Below, one piece after another: positions 46,125 through 57,988 of a DNA stretch of 64,000 bases (position 1 is the stretch's first letter; each line of letters starts with the position of its first letter). The notes below the pieces were generated by a model. That model searched no databases. It was given only the letters and a program-made list of their open reading frames with translations, and was not told the DNA's origin. Position numbers and translations under genes: made by a program. Origin of the DNA: Morinoia aosen (lineage: Eukaryota > Arthropoda > Malacostraca > Amphipoda > Talitridae); NCBI GenBank assembly GCA_030386875.1, contig CM059575.1:53970859-54034858 (forward strand), in the 5' to 3' direction.

Positions 46125-47015
46125 AATGAGATGAGAATAAACAACTTTTCTTTAATGGAATTTTCATCGCAAATGAGTATTCAATGAGTAATAGCAATAT
46201 GAAACTGCAAACAATTCGAATGCCGCGAGTGACGTCATGGCTGCGGTGCGGCGAGTGAAATCATGGCTGCCCAGATGTGTACTTATCATTCGCGTAATCG
46301 AAGTTTCTAGAACAGTCGGTATTTTATAGCAAAAAAATGATGGATCAATTGCATTACGAGGTTAGTAAAATGGTTTAAATAAGATTACGATATTTGTGAA
46401 GGAGAGAACAATAATCGATTTTTTAATTTTTGGTGCTTGATTAGTGGTAATTAGATCGAAATAAAATTTGTTTCTTCTAAGCACTTTCCGTCGCAAATGA
46501 TATTTAACGAAATATAGCTGTAGGTTAACTACCGCAATTCTATTCTTTGAAGCGCTGGAAGAAGCGGTTTGAGGGGAGGACCCTTAATGGACTCTCCCTT
46601 CCGACGGCTGTAATGCGCTCGAGTGATCGTTACTTTAGGTTACTTTGCTCTAGGCCTCTCTAGGTTACATTAGCTTAGTTACGTTACATTACGTCACCGC
46701 TATAACTCGTTAAATACTCATTTAAGATGGGAAGTGCATAGAAGAAAAATTGTTTAAATAGATCTAATGACCTACATTCAAGGACCAAAAATTGGAAAAT
46801 CGTTTATTGTCCTCTCCTTCACATTCACCAAGCTTACCTAAAAATACCACACTTACTTAAAAGTTCATTCCGGCCATGAAAACGAATATTAAAATACAGC
46901 TTTAACACGCTGAATACTGATTCACGACGGAAAGTGCATAGAAGAAAATTTGTTTATTTCCATCTCATTACTTTTGTACAGCAACAGAAATTGGAAAATC
47001 GATTAGTGTCCGGTG
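46125..47015. repeat. Nested inverted repeats
   Basis: Four arms of one sequence family face one another. Outer arms lie at about 46125-46190 (AATAAACAACTTTTC, GCAAATGAGTATT) and 46905-47015 (complement). Inner arms lie at about 46390-46525 (GAACAATAATCGATTTTTTA ... GCACTTTCCGTCGC) and 46680-46825 (ACCGCTATAACTCGTTAAAT ... AAATTGGAAAATCG). About 155 bp separate the inner arms. No transposase frame is present. Confidence 0.75.
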
Positions 47016-47467
47016 GTAAACAAAAATCACACCTTCTTTCAAGAACATTCTCAATTTACTGTTTCTTGTGAATAGATTAGCGTTAGAGCAACAGAGCTGA
47101 ACAGGGCTCCATCGAGAACACCTAGCGATACGTGGTACGTAAGTTACAAGGACCGTTACGTGGGGTGGATTTTTAATGTGTGGATTATTTTGCATATTTA
47201 ACCCGTTGGGTGCGACGCGACCCACCGGTGGTCATTGAGGGGGTTTTCTTTATGCTGCCAACCGACCAGCAGCCACCGACTCAATTTTCATAAATGCTTG
47301 ATGAAAATCAATAGAGGCAGGATCTATTTAATGTTCGTTACATTCAAAATGATCTCTAAAAATAACTTTAATGTGAGTTGGATATTTAACTTCAGTTTAA
47401 CCCGCCGCACTTTGCATATTATTATAATAACATCGGCTAAATTTCTATTACATATCAAGCTATTACA

Positions 47468-48505
47468 TAAAATGGTAAATGTTGAGGACTTGACCATAAT
47501 TGATTTTCGAATTTTCAATGCCGTAATAATGTGAATGACATGGAAATAAACAAGTTTTCTTCAATGCACTTTCCGGTGGAAACGAGTATTTTAAAAGTTA
47601 TAGCGGTAAATGAGGTAACGTAACTCCAGTGTTCCAGGCGGGGAAAAAATATACCGCGCGGTCCGACGTGAAAGTAAACAGGCGTTGCCGCGCGCCAACC
47701 AAGCCGACTTCGCTAGAAAAAATAAAGAAGAGAAGCAAACCCCCTATTACAAACGTTAAGAGGTTGGGTCGTGAGGGCTAGCAACAGTTCTTTTAGTGGA
47801 AATTATAAAGAAAGGTTTTAACCGACCCACTACGTCGAACCTTCGACGTATCTGAGAGCATTCAAATGAATTCGTTCGGATCGACAAATGTACGTCAAAC
47901 GTTCGACGTATCTGAGAGCATTCGAATGAATTCGTTCGGATCGACAAATGAACTCGTCATCTCAGTTTTTATACTAATGCATACTAGAATTTGACTTTAT
48001 TGATAATTCTCACTAAAAGAACTGTGGCTACCCCTCACGACCCAACCTCTTTACGTTTATAATAAAGTGTTTACCGCTGCTTATAAAGTGTTTACCGCTG
48101 CTTCGACGTCACTGGCATCCCTGAGATGACGGTATATCGTCGGTTCGACGTATGTGGGAACTTTCGAGTTAAGTCTTTCGCATCGACAATATAACTCGTC
48201 ATCTCATTAATTATGTTTATGCATAGTAGAATTTCAATTCATTTCCAATTTTCACTAAAAGAACTGTGGCTATCCCTCTCGACCCAACCTCTTTACGTTT
48301 GTAATAGGGTGATGCTTCCCTTATTCATTTATTCCCGCCTAAAACACTGGAGTTCCGTTAACTCATTTACCGCTATAACTTTTAAAATACTCGTTTCCAC
48401 CGGAAAGTGCATTGAAAAAACTTGTTTCTTTTGATCTGATTAGCATTATTTAGGCATCGAAAATTCAAAAATCAATTATGGTCAAGTCCTCAACATTTAC
48501 CCATA
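47468..48505. mobile_element. Inverted-repeat element, arms about 170 bp
   Basis: The left arm, 47468-47642, runs GTAAATGTTGAGGACTTGAC to ACTCCAGTGTTCCAGGCGGG; the right arm, 48335-48505, is its close complement. Shared blocks include GGTGGAAACGAGTATTTTAA and AGTTATAGCGGTAAATGAG. The arms belong to the same family as the nested repeats to the left but are much better preserved. The interior of about 690 bp is a second repeat structure. No coding capacity was found. Confidence 0.82.
47741..48310. repeat. Inner inverted-repeat element with 60 bp tandem duplication
   Basis: Ends: CCCCTATTACAAACGTTAAG at the left and the complement of CTTTACGTTTGTAATAGGG at the right. Shared interior motifs include AGAGGTTGGGTCGTGAG and AACAGTTCTTTTAGTG. 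Inside, a 60 bp unit containing TTCGACGTATCTGAGAGCAT and GAATTCGTTCGGATCGACAA occurs twice in tandem (about 47831-47949). A block of about 103 bp from CGTCATCTCA to CCTCTTTACGTTT occurs at about 47956-48058 and again at about 48197-48299. ATAAAGTGTTTACCGCTGCT is also doubled (48062-48103). Confidence 0.82.
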
Positions 48506-48894
48506 AAGTTTTTGGAAATAGATGTGATATACATTCATTTTACTTTTTCATTTCTGACTGAATCGATATGCGCTATTCTCTAGCTGAAGGCTTAGTCTCG
48601 TGCGGGCAGGTGGAATCCTCGCTGAGAGAATCGTTGGTAATATACTTATTTTTTTTTGTAGCAGCGTAAAGTTTGAAATAAACTTGTTCATGTGTTTAAT
48701 CATACGGATACTTATTTCATTTTTTTTAAATGTGAAAATTGGTAATTATTTTTCTTCATCAGTACGCATTTGCGTTACAAGTACTGATCCTAGTGTTAAA
48801 CCTTATTTTTCATGAATGTGGCACAGGGGAGACTGTTACATAAGATACCTCAGCCATAGATAGACTTTCGGGGCTTTAGCTTTCGTGCTCAATA
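48506..48894. other. No gene recognised
   Basis: AT-rich sequence between the inverted-repeat element and the next repeat copy; short frames only. Confidence 0.5.
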
Positions 48895-49110
48895 TGCTTC
48901 TTCGACTTTTCATGGATTTTACGCTATCTCTTCTCTGTTTTTACTTCATCTTCCTTCCTAACTTTGTGTTTGTATTCGCTTAATATCATGTGCGGGAAGA
49001 TATTTCGTGCATAGATTCTTTGTTGCCTACGGTCCATACTATCTGGTCCCTTCTCATTGCTCTTGTAATATCGCCTATGTTTCGGCTAGTGAGTCTAAAC
49101 TAATTGATCT
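48895..49110 (+). repeat. Interspersed repeat family, copy C (diverged tail)
   Basis: The 3' half only: CTTCTTCGACTTTTCATGGA, GTGTTTGTATTCGCTTA, TGCATAGATTCT and GAGTCTAAACTAA in family order. The head module is lost. Confidence 0.5.
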
Positions 49111-49918
49111 GTTGGAAATGGTTTCAAAACTTACCCCTACGAATACCGTACGCCCAAATGCAGATGTAATCTACGCGTAGAATTTATACTCACAATTCCT
49201 AAGGACGTGCGTTCATGACATGACGGTCTTATGAGACACTCGTAACAAGCATTAGAGATAATACTGAAGTAAGGTGTTCAGTTCCTGTGTAACCTCGTTA
49301 GCGAAGTAAATGCTAGAACATTGGGCCATATGAGAAGCTCCTTGCTTTAATTTAAGGTAATATTGTGCCACAGTCTTGAGTGTAACCGCAATAGCAGAAG
49401 GGAGACCAACCTGGACGGGTTTATTCTCCAGCTCGCGGGTGCAGTTAGCTTAGGCTGTAAATGCGGCACTGCTAGTGACGATGGCTGCATCTCGGCCTGG
49501 AGCATCCGACTCTGCAATCGGAAGGATCAGCTGTTGGTTTGGAACGAAAAAGTGCCTGTAATTCCTGGGGCTGCGTTGGGGTCATAGCTTCATAACGTTG
49601 CGAAGAGCTGGTAGGGATTAGACACCTTTCCATCCTGAAAAAATGGCTAGGCTCGTTTTACGAATTAAGTTTGTACTACACCAAAATGGTATTAGAAAAA
49701 GGCGTGACAGATGAGCAATTCATTGCAATTAAGATGGTAAACACAATTTGTTGCAGTATTTCATTTTTATACTCAGACACACGCGCGAGCAATAAGGTTC
49801 GTCCATCTTATGCAATGGGGTCTGACACCCTTAGAGGGGATACTGTTGGGTAGCCCCAGGTATACTGTAGATTGGCTTTTGAGACTTCTATATCTTTCGT
49901 TTCCACTTTTTTTCTGTT
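49111..49918. other. No gene recognised
   Basis: The segment at 49820-49860 (CACCCTTAGAGGGGATACTG) may be a decayed family head. Other frames are short and without a motif. Confidence 0.45.
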
Positions 49919-50280
49919 CCCTCAGAGGGGGTAAAACTATTGTATCTATGGGGATTAATACTCTGAGGGATAATATATGAGGTCCTGAGTTTAAGGGTAG
50001 GTAGGCCTTCCTGTGTTGAAATAGAGTAGGTTTTTTATTTTGTTACGGACCGTGTTTTTTCAGTTCATTGTGTTATCTTGTTTTTCAGCACCTTGCACTT
50101 TTTCTTCAAGTTTTATCTTTTTTCAAAAACTTTGCTCTCATTTTACTGTTTTTACGCACCTTGTACATTGATTTTGTGTTCGCTTAGTGCATAATAAATG
50201 GTGCATTCTTCCTTCCTCTTTTTGGAACGTCTTTGTCGGCGGTTAGGGAAGCTTAAACTAACATTTAATCTGAATTTAAT
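49919..50280 (+). repeat. Interspersed repeat family, copy B
   Basis: Near full length: CCCTCAGAGGGGG, AAAACTATTGTATCTATGGG, ATGAGGTCCTGAG, GTTACGGACCGTG, TTGTTTTTCAGCACC, CTTCCTTCCTCTTTTTGGAA and GGTTAGGGAAGCTTAAACTA, in the same order as copies G and J. Confidence 0.85.
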
Positions 50281-50480
50281 ATGAATTTTATTTCTTCTGT
50301 TTTCATACTTTCTTCTCTACCTACATTTTCATTGTCTGTTTTTCCTCTTCGATATTTTACGTTGCTATGCGAAAAGTATTGTGTCTGGGAATATACTTTT
50401 TGGTTAGATTTCTTGTTTTCTACATGCCAAACTAAATGGTTATTTTTCCTTCCTCTATAAAATCATTTTTGCAGTGGAAA
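50281..50480 (+). repeat. Interspersed repeat family, copy D (diverged tail)
   Basis: Directly follows copy B. Recognisable by GTGTCTGGGAATATAC, CCAAACTAAATGGTTA and TTTTTCCTTCCTCT, the 3' part of the family; the head is absent. Confidence 0.5.
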
Positions 50481-52700
50481 CCGAGCCTTAGAAGAACTAC
50501 TATAACAATGAAAATACAAGCTGGTTAAGAAGAACCGTGCGTGGAAGGTAAAAGAGAGAATTTTGGAAATATGTTACAGAAACTTGCCAGCTCTAAAATA
50601 AAAAATGAAAAGGATACACACACACGATGCAGGCACACCGTTTTCTCTCCTTAAAAAAAGCCTGGAGCACAAGACCCCGTGCCGCTAATTAGCGGGCTGT
50701 CAGCGCGGCGTGTGGGATGCAATTACTGCCTTGTGTTGGCGGGTGCCCGCTGGTGTGGTCTTGTGACCTACGCTCCCGTGCCCGTGCGCTCTCTCACAAA
50801 ATAAGGCTTCACTCTAATGAATCCTCAAATTCACACACAAGCGAGTATTTTTGATACAGACTCTTTGATGCGTTCCTTCCAGAACATAAATTTTGTCGGC
50901 ATTCGAATTATTTGTGTCGTTGAAGATGTTAATGAATCTGGTGCAGAGACCTTCGGGTGGATTTGGGGGAAAATGTTCGATTTTAAGAATTTTGTATGAG
51001 AAGACTCGTAGTTAATTTAGAATGGAAATAACGACATCACCGACTCTTTGAAAGTTAACTAAAAATTAAATCTAATTGTTTCTGCCCTTTCAGTTGCACT
51101 TTTTACTTTTATTTATACCGGAATTCGAATTTGAAGCTAGGTATTGAGATTGCCGTAAGTCATAACACTACATTTCATTTCAGATTTTATTCATAAATAA
51201 TTTCTATCATTTACTTCAAGGTGATGCCGAGTGAAGGCAATAACATGTGCAGGTTGCAGTAGCAAAAGACGTTATTTTTGCTCCTCCTAAAAATACAAGT
51301 CGAGTGCGTTGTTGTCCCGAGAAAAACGCTGCAAAGTGTGACGTGATGATGAGTTGTTATTGGAAAACATCGTAGTCTTCGTAGCGCGAGTAGCTAAGCG
51401 TTACTTCAGTTCCGTGAAGGTCATGCATGGTGTTCGATCCCTGTACGACTAGCTCAGGCAGTCTCCATCAGTCTGTGCAGACACTCGGGTTAAAGTCACA
51501 AACAGAAAAGACGGGTAGAAAAGGTAAGACGAGGAACTCCTCTACTTATTTAGTTGCACTTCACTCGCTCAATCATCACTCTCCTAAGTGTGAGAAGCTG
51601 AGAAAAAACCTGTGCGACTCAATTCGTGCAACCCGAAACGAGGCGAGCAATGTTTTCGAGAAATATAGTATCTACGGGAATTGAGTTTTTTTGTTGGCTG
51701 CTTACGAATGTGTTCCATTGTTTTTTGGTCTTTTGAGCATGTGAGGTAATCTTGAGTAATACAAGTAATGCCTTCTATATTGTAGATTTGGTTACGCATA
51801 AAAATTGTGACAGCACAGTTGTGGTTGGAAATTTCCTGCCATTTATGATGAATGAAGGGGCGAAATTAAGCTGGCTCCCATCTATTGTTCGTTCCACATA
51901 GAAATGGGCTGACTAGGTTTTAAAAAATCTTTGGAGGTATGCAGTGATACTCTTTCTGTCAGATGAGTGAATGAAAAACGTTGTTTGTCGTTTTTCTTAT
52001 GCGACAGAAAATAGAAATATATTCGAGCTGGGTATTGGTCCGGCATTTTCGTTCAGTATTACATAAAACACTTTTAACTGATCTAGTAAATTTTGCATTC
52101 GCGTGTATTCTGACGTTAGAAGTTTAGGATCCTCTATTTATCACTAGTGCGTGCGAGTGAATTTCTCTCTTCACGCTGATGCTATACAACCAAAGCCTGT
52201 AACATTTACTGGCCTGCTCATAGAAATAGAGGTCGAACTAGCGGTCCGAGATTTTGCAAGGCTCAAGCTGAGTTGAAGCAGGGAAATTGAGTTAGCTCCA
52301 GCCTATCGCTGATTTCCCATAGAACGGGGCTGACCAGGGGATCGAAAATCCTAGTCAATCTGCACCGATGCTTTCAATTTCGAATAGGTGATTAAAAAAA
52401 TCCATTTTCTCTTAATTACTTCACACATGACAACAAATAACAAGGTAATTGGACTTGCTTGGGTCGTGCATTAACCTGCGTCAATATTTAAAGTAATAAA
52501 ATATTGAGCCGACATATTTTCTTACAACTTTGGTAGATTGTGGTCGTCATATTAACGAAAAGCATTGTTCACGCCCGGTTATATGTCTGACAACTGCATC
52601 GCTATGTATCTCTTGGAATGAAAGCCTTCGGGGCTGCTCTTTGAGCGCAGGCAATGCCTCTCATATTTCTGCAGGGTTGATAGATGTTCGACTTGGCAAC
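50481..52700. other. No gene; a diverged direct duplication
   Basis: Two similar segments lie about 410 bases apart. 51870-51980 has GCTGGCTCCCATCTATT and ACATAGAAATGGGCTGAC; 52280-52400 has GTTAGCTCCAGCCTATC and CCATAGAACGGGGCTGACC. Their order and spacing agree. No gene was recognised elsewhere; a GC-richer patch near 50660-50800 has no long frame. Confidence 0.5.
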
Positions 52701-52870
52701 CCCCTCGCGCGAAAACAACTATTGTGGCATTGAAAATTGCCGCTCCCATAGGGAACATGTGAGGTCCTCAGCCTGAAGTTGGGTAAGCTTTCATTTCCTT
52801 GAAGTAAAGCAGGCCTTTATTTAGGTACGGACCGTTTTTTATGTTCACTATTATGCTATGTTATAGCACT
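52701..52870 (+). repeat. Interspersed repeat family, copy E
   Basis: CCCCTCGCGCGAAAACAACT, GCCGCTCCCATAGGGAACAT, GTGAGGTCCTCAGCCTGAAG and GGTACGGACCGTTTTTTATG follow the family order. It is 3' truncated. Confidence 0.75.
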
Positions 52871-53036
52871 ACAGAGTTCATAGATAATTTAGAAAAAACG
52901 TAAACTACAATGAATTGAATTCTTTTTGTTTCATCATTTTCACAACTGTTGAAATAGGTTTTATTTTAATAGATGTGTGATTGGGATTGTTTTTGTTGAA
53001 TTTTCAGTTCATCTATTTGTACTATCTTTTTCTAAG

Positions 53037-53430
53037 GTCCCTTCAGAGAATACAATTTTTTTATCAGTGGGAATTAGCACTCCAAGGGGGAAATGCGAGG
53101 CCCCGAGCTGAAGCTTGGGTTGGGCTTTGCTTCGATGTACGTAGAGTAGGATTTTCGTTAGGTAACGGACTCACTTTTTGTTTAGTCCACTGAAGTCCTG
53201 TTTATAAGCACATATTTCTTTCTTGATGAACTTTTGCCTTGTTTCATGAACTTGCTTCTTAACTTCATGTTTCTATGCGCAGGGGACCTTGCGTGGGAGC
53301 AAACTTTGTATGTAGATCCTCCTATTCCGTTCACTTGACGCTAACTGGCGTCTTCTGCCTTCCTTTCTCTGGAACTCGTTGGTTATGGTATTCGAGGCTC
53401 TATACCAACTTGGTAAATCTAATTCTAAGC
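53037..53430 (+). repeat. Interspersed repeat family, copy F
   Basis: TCCCTTCAGAGAATACAATT, GTGGGAATTAGCACTCCAAG, GCGAGGCCCCGAGCTGAAGC, GTAACGGACTC, TTGTTTCATGAACTTGCTTC and TCTGCCTTCCTTTCTCTGGA. Full length but diverged. Confidence 0.8.
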
Positions 53431-54530
53431 TTGGTACATGAACAATGAGGCCACACCACTGATGTTAACATTAGTGTCAAATTTTTGGCAGTCAAATTTC
53501 ATCATACTGTGAGTTATAAATAAAAACTTGTATAAAGATATACGGAGTCCTATAGAGTTAAATTATTCGACTTTTTCATTGTATATTTTCTTATCTGTAT
53601 ACGACTGAAATGAGGGAATCCCAGTTGATATGTGATACATTAAACTTGAAATATCCTGGCCTATGTCTGCGTGTTTTTTAATGATAATGTCCTGTTAAAA
53701 GAGATTTATGTCGGTCTGTAGACATGTGCTTAAATTTTTTACAGTGTGCTAAACTTTGATGATTTATGGAGACCTATCTTGTATAGGACCAACAAAAAAG
53801 GAAAATGGGCTGAAAACACTCTATCTTATATAACTCTCGCGTTGAGCTGTTGAACTGTGGACCATAAGCGAATGCTGTAGCTAGAGAATGTTCGAGTGCA
53901 ATATTTCCTTATTATAAATACTCTAATTTCATGGCGCAGGCTAATGTTGTGCGCAAACAAGCGCGATTACACATCTATGTTCTGTCGTGTCAAACAAAAT
54001 GATGAGAATATGAACATTTTATTCTCTTTTCGACAGAAGAGTATCACTATTTATCTACAGAGATTTTCTAAACCCTGGTCAGCTCCGAGAGAAATCAACG
54101 TAATATTTGAGCTAACTTAATTTTATTCCGATTCATCACAAATGGCGAGAAATGTCGGACCACTAGTGAGAGCTCCATTTCTATAAGCAGTCCTAAAGAT
54201 GTGAGAGGCCTTGGCGCAGGCGACAGCCGTAGTCCGCGGCTTTCATCGGAGATTACATTTTGAGTAGTTTTTTCCCCGAGAACCTCCCATCTCATGTAAC
54301 ATGCTTAGTACCTTCGTGGTAACTCCTAGCGTGAAGTCAGAATATGTTGCCCTGGGAATGTGAGTGGAATTAGCAGGGACTCAAGGCAGTTGGCTGCGCC
54401 GCCTGCATGGCGGTCTGCTGCGGCGATTGACTTGGCATTTGCACAGCTTCCAATGTTTCCTTTAGTCGAATGTCTGGCTTCATTTTATACTATTGAGAAA
54501 GTACGATTGTGAGTGAGACAAATTCAATCA
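53431..54530. other. No gene recognised
   Basis: AT-rich sequence with short frames; no element recognised. Confidence 0.5.
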
Positions 54531-54890
54531 CCCCTCAGGGGGATACAACTATTGTATCTATGGGAATTAGCGCTCCCAGGCGAAAAATGTGAGGGCCCGA
54601 GCTGAAAGTCAGGTAGGCTACTTTTTTGTTAAAATAGAATAGGTTTTTGCTTTGTTACGGACCATCTTTTTCGGTTCACTGCTATCTTGTTTTTTTCAGC
54701 ACCTACTACTTTCTTCTTCAACTTTGATCTTGTTTCATGAACTTTTTTCTCATCTTACTGTTTCTATGCCCTTTCTGCATAGATTCCGCGTTCCTTTTAC
54801 TACATACTAATTGGTACCTTCTTCCTTCCTCTCTTTGTATCGCATTTGTTGCTGCGGATAGGGAGGCTAAAACTAACGACTAATCTAATT
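54531..54890 (+). repeat. Interspersed repeat family, copy G (well preserved)
   Basis: CCCCTCAGGGGGATACAACT, then ATTGTATCTATGGGAATTAG, CGCTCCCAGG, GTGAGGGCCCGAGCTGAAAG, GTTACGGACCATC, TTCAGCACCTACTACTTTCT, CTTCCTTCCTCTCTTTG and GGGAGGCTAAAACTAAC. The head is nearly identical to copy J over about 50 bases, indicating recent relatedness. Confidence 0.88.
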
Positions 54891-54929
54891 TAATTCAATC
54901 ATCACTAACGGTTGCGCTGTATTGACTTA

Positions 54930-55272
54930 GCAAGGTGAAAAAGAGAGATCCCGATTTGAAAGTGATTTAGGTCTTTTTGTTGAAATCGAATGTTTTTTTT
55001 GTTAAAGACCATCTTTTTTTGGATCACTGCCGTCTTTCTTCTAAGCACATATCACTTTCGTTTTCAAGTTTTATCCTGATCTATGAACTTCCTTCAAGGC
55101 AAACGGTTTTAATGCGCAGAGGATCGATCTTGTGTGGGAACTTAATTGGAGTATAGATTCCGAGCTCGCTTGACTTCATACTAAATTGTGCCTTAATCCT
55201 TTCTCTCGTCGGAACACTTTTCTTTTGATTAGGGAGGCCTAAGCTACTTTATAATCTAATCTTATTAACGTA
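54930..55272 (+). repeat. Interspersed repeat family, copy H (headless)
   Basis: Begins inside the head near GCAAGGTGAAAAAGAGAGAT. It keeps AAAGACCATCTTTTTTTGGA, AGTATAGATTCCGAGCTCGC, CATACTAAATTGTGCCTTAA and GATTAGGGAGGCCTAAGCTA. It lies 40 bases after copy G in the same direction. Confidence 0.78.
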
Positions 55273-55440
55273 ACCAGATACAGTCTAATTCTTTACGAAC
55301 AAATCCACCAGCGAATTTAAAAGAGTGAGACCTGTTAGCCTTCGTTAGCTTTATAGCTACTTAATTCTTTCAAATTTTAAATTTTTTCCTTCAGGCTATT
55401 AATTCCTTAGCGCTCTACCTGGAATTATTCCTTCCTCGAC

Positions 55441-55752
55441 TCCTCAGGAGAATAAAACTGTGGTATCTATTGGAGTTAGTGCTCCCACGGGGGAAATTAT
55501 GAGGTCACGATCTGAAGGTTTAGTAGACGTTCTTTTCCTTGAAATCGAAAGGGTTTTGTTATGTTACGGAACAATATTCATGGTTCCCATGCATCTATTT
55601 TTCTCAGCGCCTGTTACTTTTATCATAGACTATAAACTTCGTTCCTGATTTGCTTTTTCTATACCCACGATGTTAGGCCACACTACGTACGTGCAAAGAT
55701 TCTCCGTATTTTATACCCCTATCAAATGGTTCTCTTCGCTCTCTTGAGATCG
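55441..55752 (+). repeat. Interspersed repeat family, copy I
   Basis: CCTCAGGAGAATAAAACTGT, TTAGTGCTCCCACGGGGGAA, ATGAGGTCACGATCTGAAGG, ATGTTACGGAACAAT, TTCTCAGCGCCTGTTACTTT and AAATGGTTCTCTTCGCTCTC in family order. Confidence 0.8.
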
Positions 55753-57132
55753 CCCTATCTCTGCCGTCTCGACATCCTTCGAGGAGAGCCTCGTTTCTTC
55801 CCGGATAAACCTCGTTGCAAATCTTTTACTCTGAAATGTTTACGCTCTTTGAAAGCAAACGCACTTGTGGTTTTGGTTATCGGGAGAGAGGCATCGGGAA
55901 GGAACAAAAAACTTGCCTTTCTCCTAATTTCCTCTAAAAGTACTTCCATAGCCGGCATCCATTTTGTAAAACGTCGTTGTTTTCGTAGAGGATTCTCCTA
56001 ATTATTGAACACCTACCGTTGTTGAGTTATGACTGCAGTTAGTTTCTAGTGAATGATTTGGTAGAATATAAAAGAATTTAGAGTTATCCCGAACACTCGT
56101 TGAGTTGCTTAATCAAACTTTGCAGTTTGGGACTTCTTTTGTTCACACCGCACGCTCCTGTAGCCTGGAGCGGCTCGTGTCCCCCCACGAGACCTGAGTC
56201 AGACCGCCAGCAGCAGCGCTCTAATGTGACTTGATCGCTCCCCTTTCAAACTTGATCGCTTGAAAGCAGGTAAAAATTAAAATTATTCGATGCCCTGATC
56301 ATTTGTTGGCTATCGGGAAGCTTAGAAATTAACAAAAAAGTTAATTTAGAAATAGTTTTTTCTAACTTTTTGCTGCGTTGTTCAGTGGCAGTTAGAGCTT
56401 GTTTATCACAATTTGTATCATCATATGATTTTCCTGGAAAACTTGTTACATTTTTTCAGCATACGAAAATACGAGTTTTGCTTCATGAATTGTCGTCTAG
56501 ATTTTGCTACAAAAAAAAAATTCCGTAACACAAAGGACCTGTTTCGGAGGTGTATGCTCCTGCCTCGGTTCGCACGTACAGAAAGTATTCATATGAACCA
56601 TGTCCAAATGATATATCCTCCAGCCTCATTATGTTTCCGCTCACATGCCATATAATTGGCTCAAATGTTCATCTTTGGTTTAACAACATATGTCTTCTGT
56701 TGTTAAGTGAAGAAATGCGCACTGTCACTGTGCTGGGTATATTCATTCTTGACGGACTGTTATCGGAAGACATCACGGATATTCAACAGTGACACAGGAT
56801 TGATTATTCAATAATTTGTGAAACTTGTCAAAATAAACCTGCACAGTTATGTTTATACTCTGTCTGTTTTGTCGTACACAGCGGTACATGACATTTTTCT
56901 TATTGATGAATAGTGGGCAACATTCGCCATTTTTCTCTGTTTTTGTTAACGTTCATGTTTCTCTTCCATTTTAGATTTTACTGAGTGCAGTGATTTTATT
57001 AACATTGGAATATTACTGAGTGAATCAAATTATATTAGTTTCAAAAGACAGCAAGTCATAGTTGAAATAAACTGAGTGAAGTGACGCAATCGCCTCACAG
57101 TGTGTATGCATTAGGACGAGATAGCGAAAACT
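55753..57132. other. No gene recognised; possible upstream region of the exon at 57.2 kb
   Basis: A GC-richer patch at 56140-56240 includes CAGCAGCAGCGC. The last 200 bases before 57132 have no clear TATA box. No transposon end was seen. Confidence 0.4.
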
Positions 57133-57240
57133 GTGAAGTGGCTTGAACTCTCGACGCGCCGCGCTGCCGCTCGGTCAAGTGTTCAGAGTCAGAGAAGACA
57201 AACTGTAGAGAGGAAGGAGACTTCCAGAGCAGCCAGCACC

Positions 57241-57326
57241 ATGTCCGGCCGTGGGGAGGCGAGTGAGGAAGGCAACCGAGCGTCTTTGGTCAACCTCTTC
57301 CAGTCGAAGCTCCAGTTGCCTCTGAT
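57241..57326 (+). CDS. Candidate first coding exon of an unknown host gene
   Basis: An ATG in a good context (CAGCACCATGTCC) opens MSGRGEASEEGNRASLVNLF followed by QSKLQLPL. The frame meets a textbook splice donor, GAT|GTGAGT, at 57326/57327 (split codon). The surrounding 57120-57310 is more GC-rich than the flanks and free of repeats. An ATG at 57133 in the same frame would add a basic Ser/Arg-rich leader, which I think is untranslated. I do not recognise the protein. No downstream exon could be linked; a Harbinger element begins 530 bases later, within the would-be intron. It could be a chance frame. Confidence 0.42.
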
Positions 57327-57860
57327 GTGAGTACCCAGCATTGAGTCGCTTCGCACTTGTTCTAACGTCCTAAGTACTCCAGCCTAATGCCGAGAGGTCC
57401 ATATCTATGGTCTGGGCCGGCTTTAATTTTGTCGTGCATCTTTAATTAATCTCGCTTTTGTTTCCAGGAGCATAAGCATAGTCTGAGCAGTTGTTGACTT
57501 CAGTGATTCCCTAGTGCTTGTAATGTTAGTAGTTCACGTTCAGCGTTCAACTGTTCATAACTTGAGTAGAAGTCGATGACTTGAGTGTAATATTGGCTTT
57601 GTATTTGTCTTCAAGATATCAAGCTACCATCGTATGTCTAACTGGCTAGGCCAATCTTACGATACCCACCATATTCACATTTATTTTCCTTCACATTGAA
57701 AATTCCATTCTCCAGAGCATTATTACGTAGCTGAAATAATTGCTCATTGAATAACAGTCTCGTTTTCTCCTTGAAATTTCATTCCTGTAAACTACGCGAC
57801 TTGGATCTGCAAGTGTACCTCACTTGCCTGGCACGTGTGAGAGTTATGGCTCCCCATTAA
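57327..57860. other. Possible intron start; no gene recognised
   Basis: AT-rich sequence after the donor site; nothing recognised before the Harbinger end. Confidence 0.4.
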
Positions 57861-57988
57861 AGGCCCCCATACATTGGACGATATCAGGTCAGGCGTCAGG
57901 TCGCCTGATGCCTGACAGGAAGGTAGCGCTCTCCATACATTACACGCAACGCATCAGTTCAGCTCGTTGGTTCGCAGTGAGTGATAAG

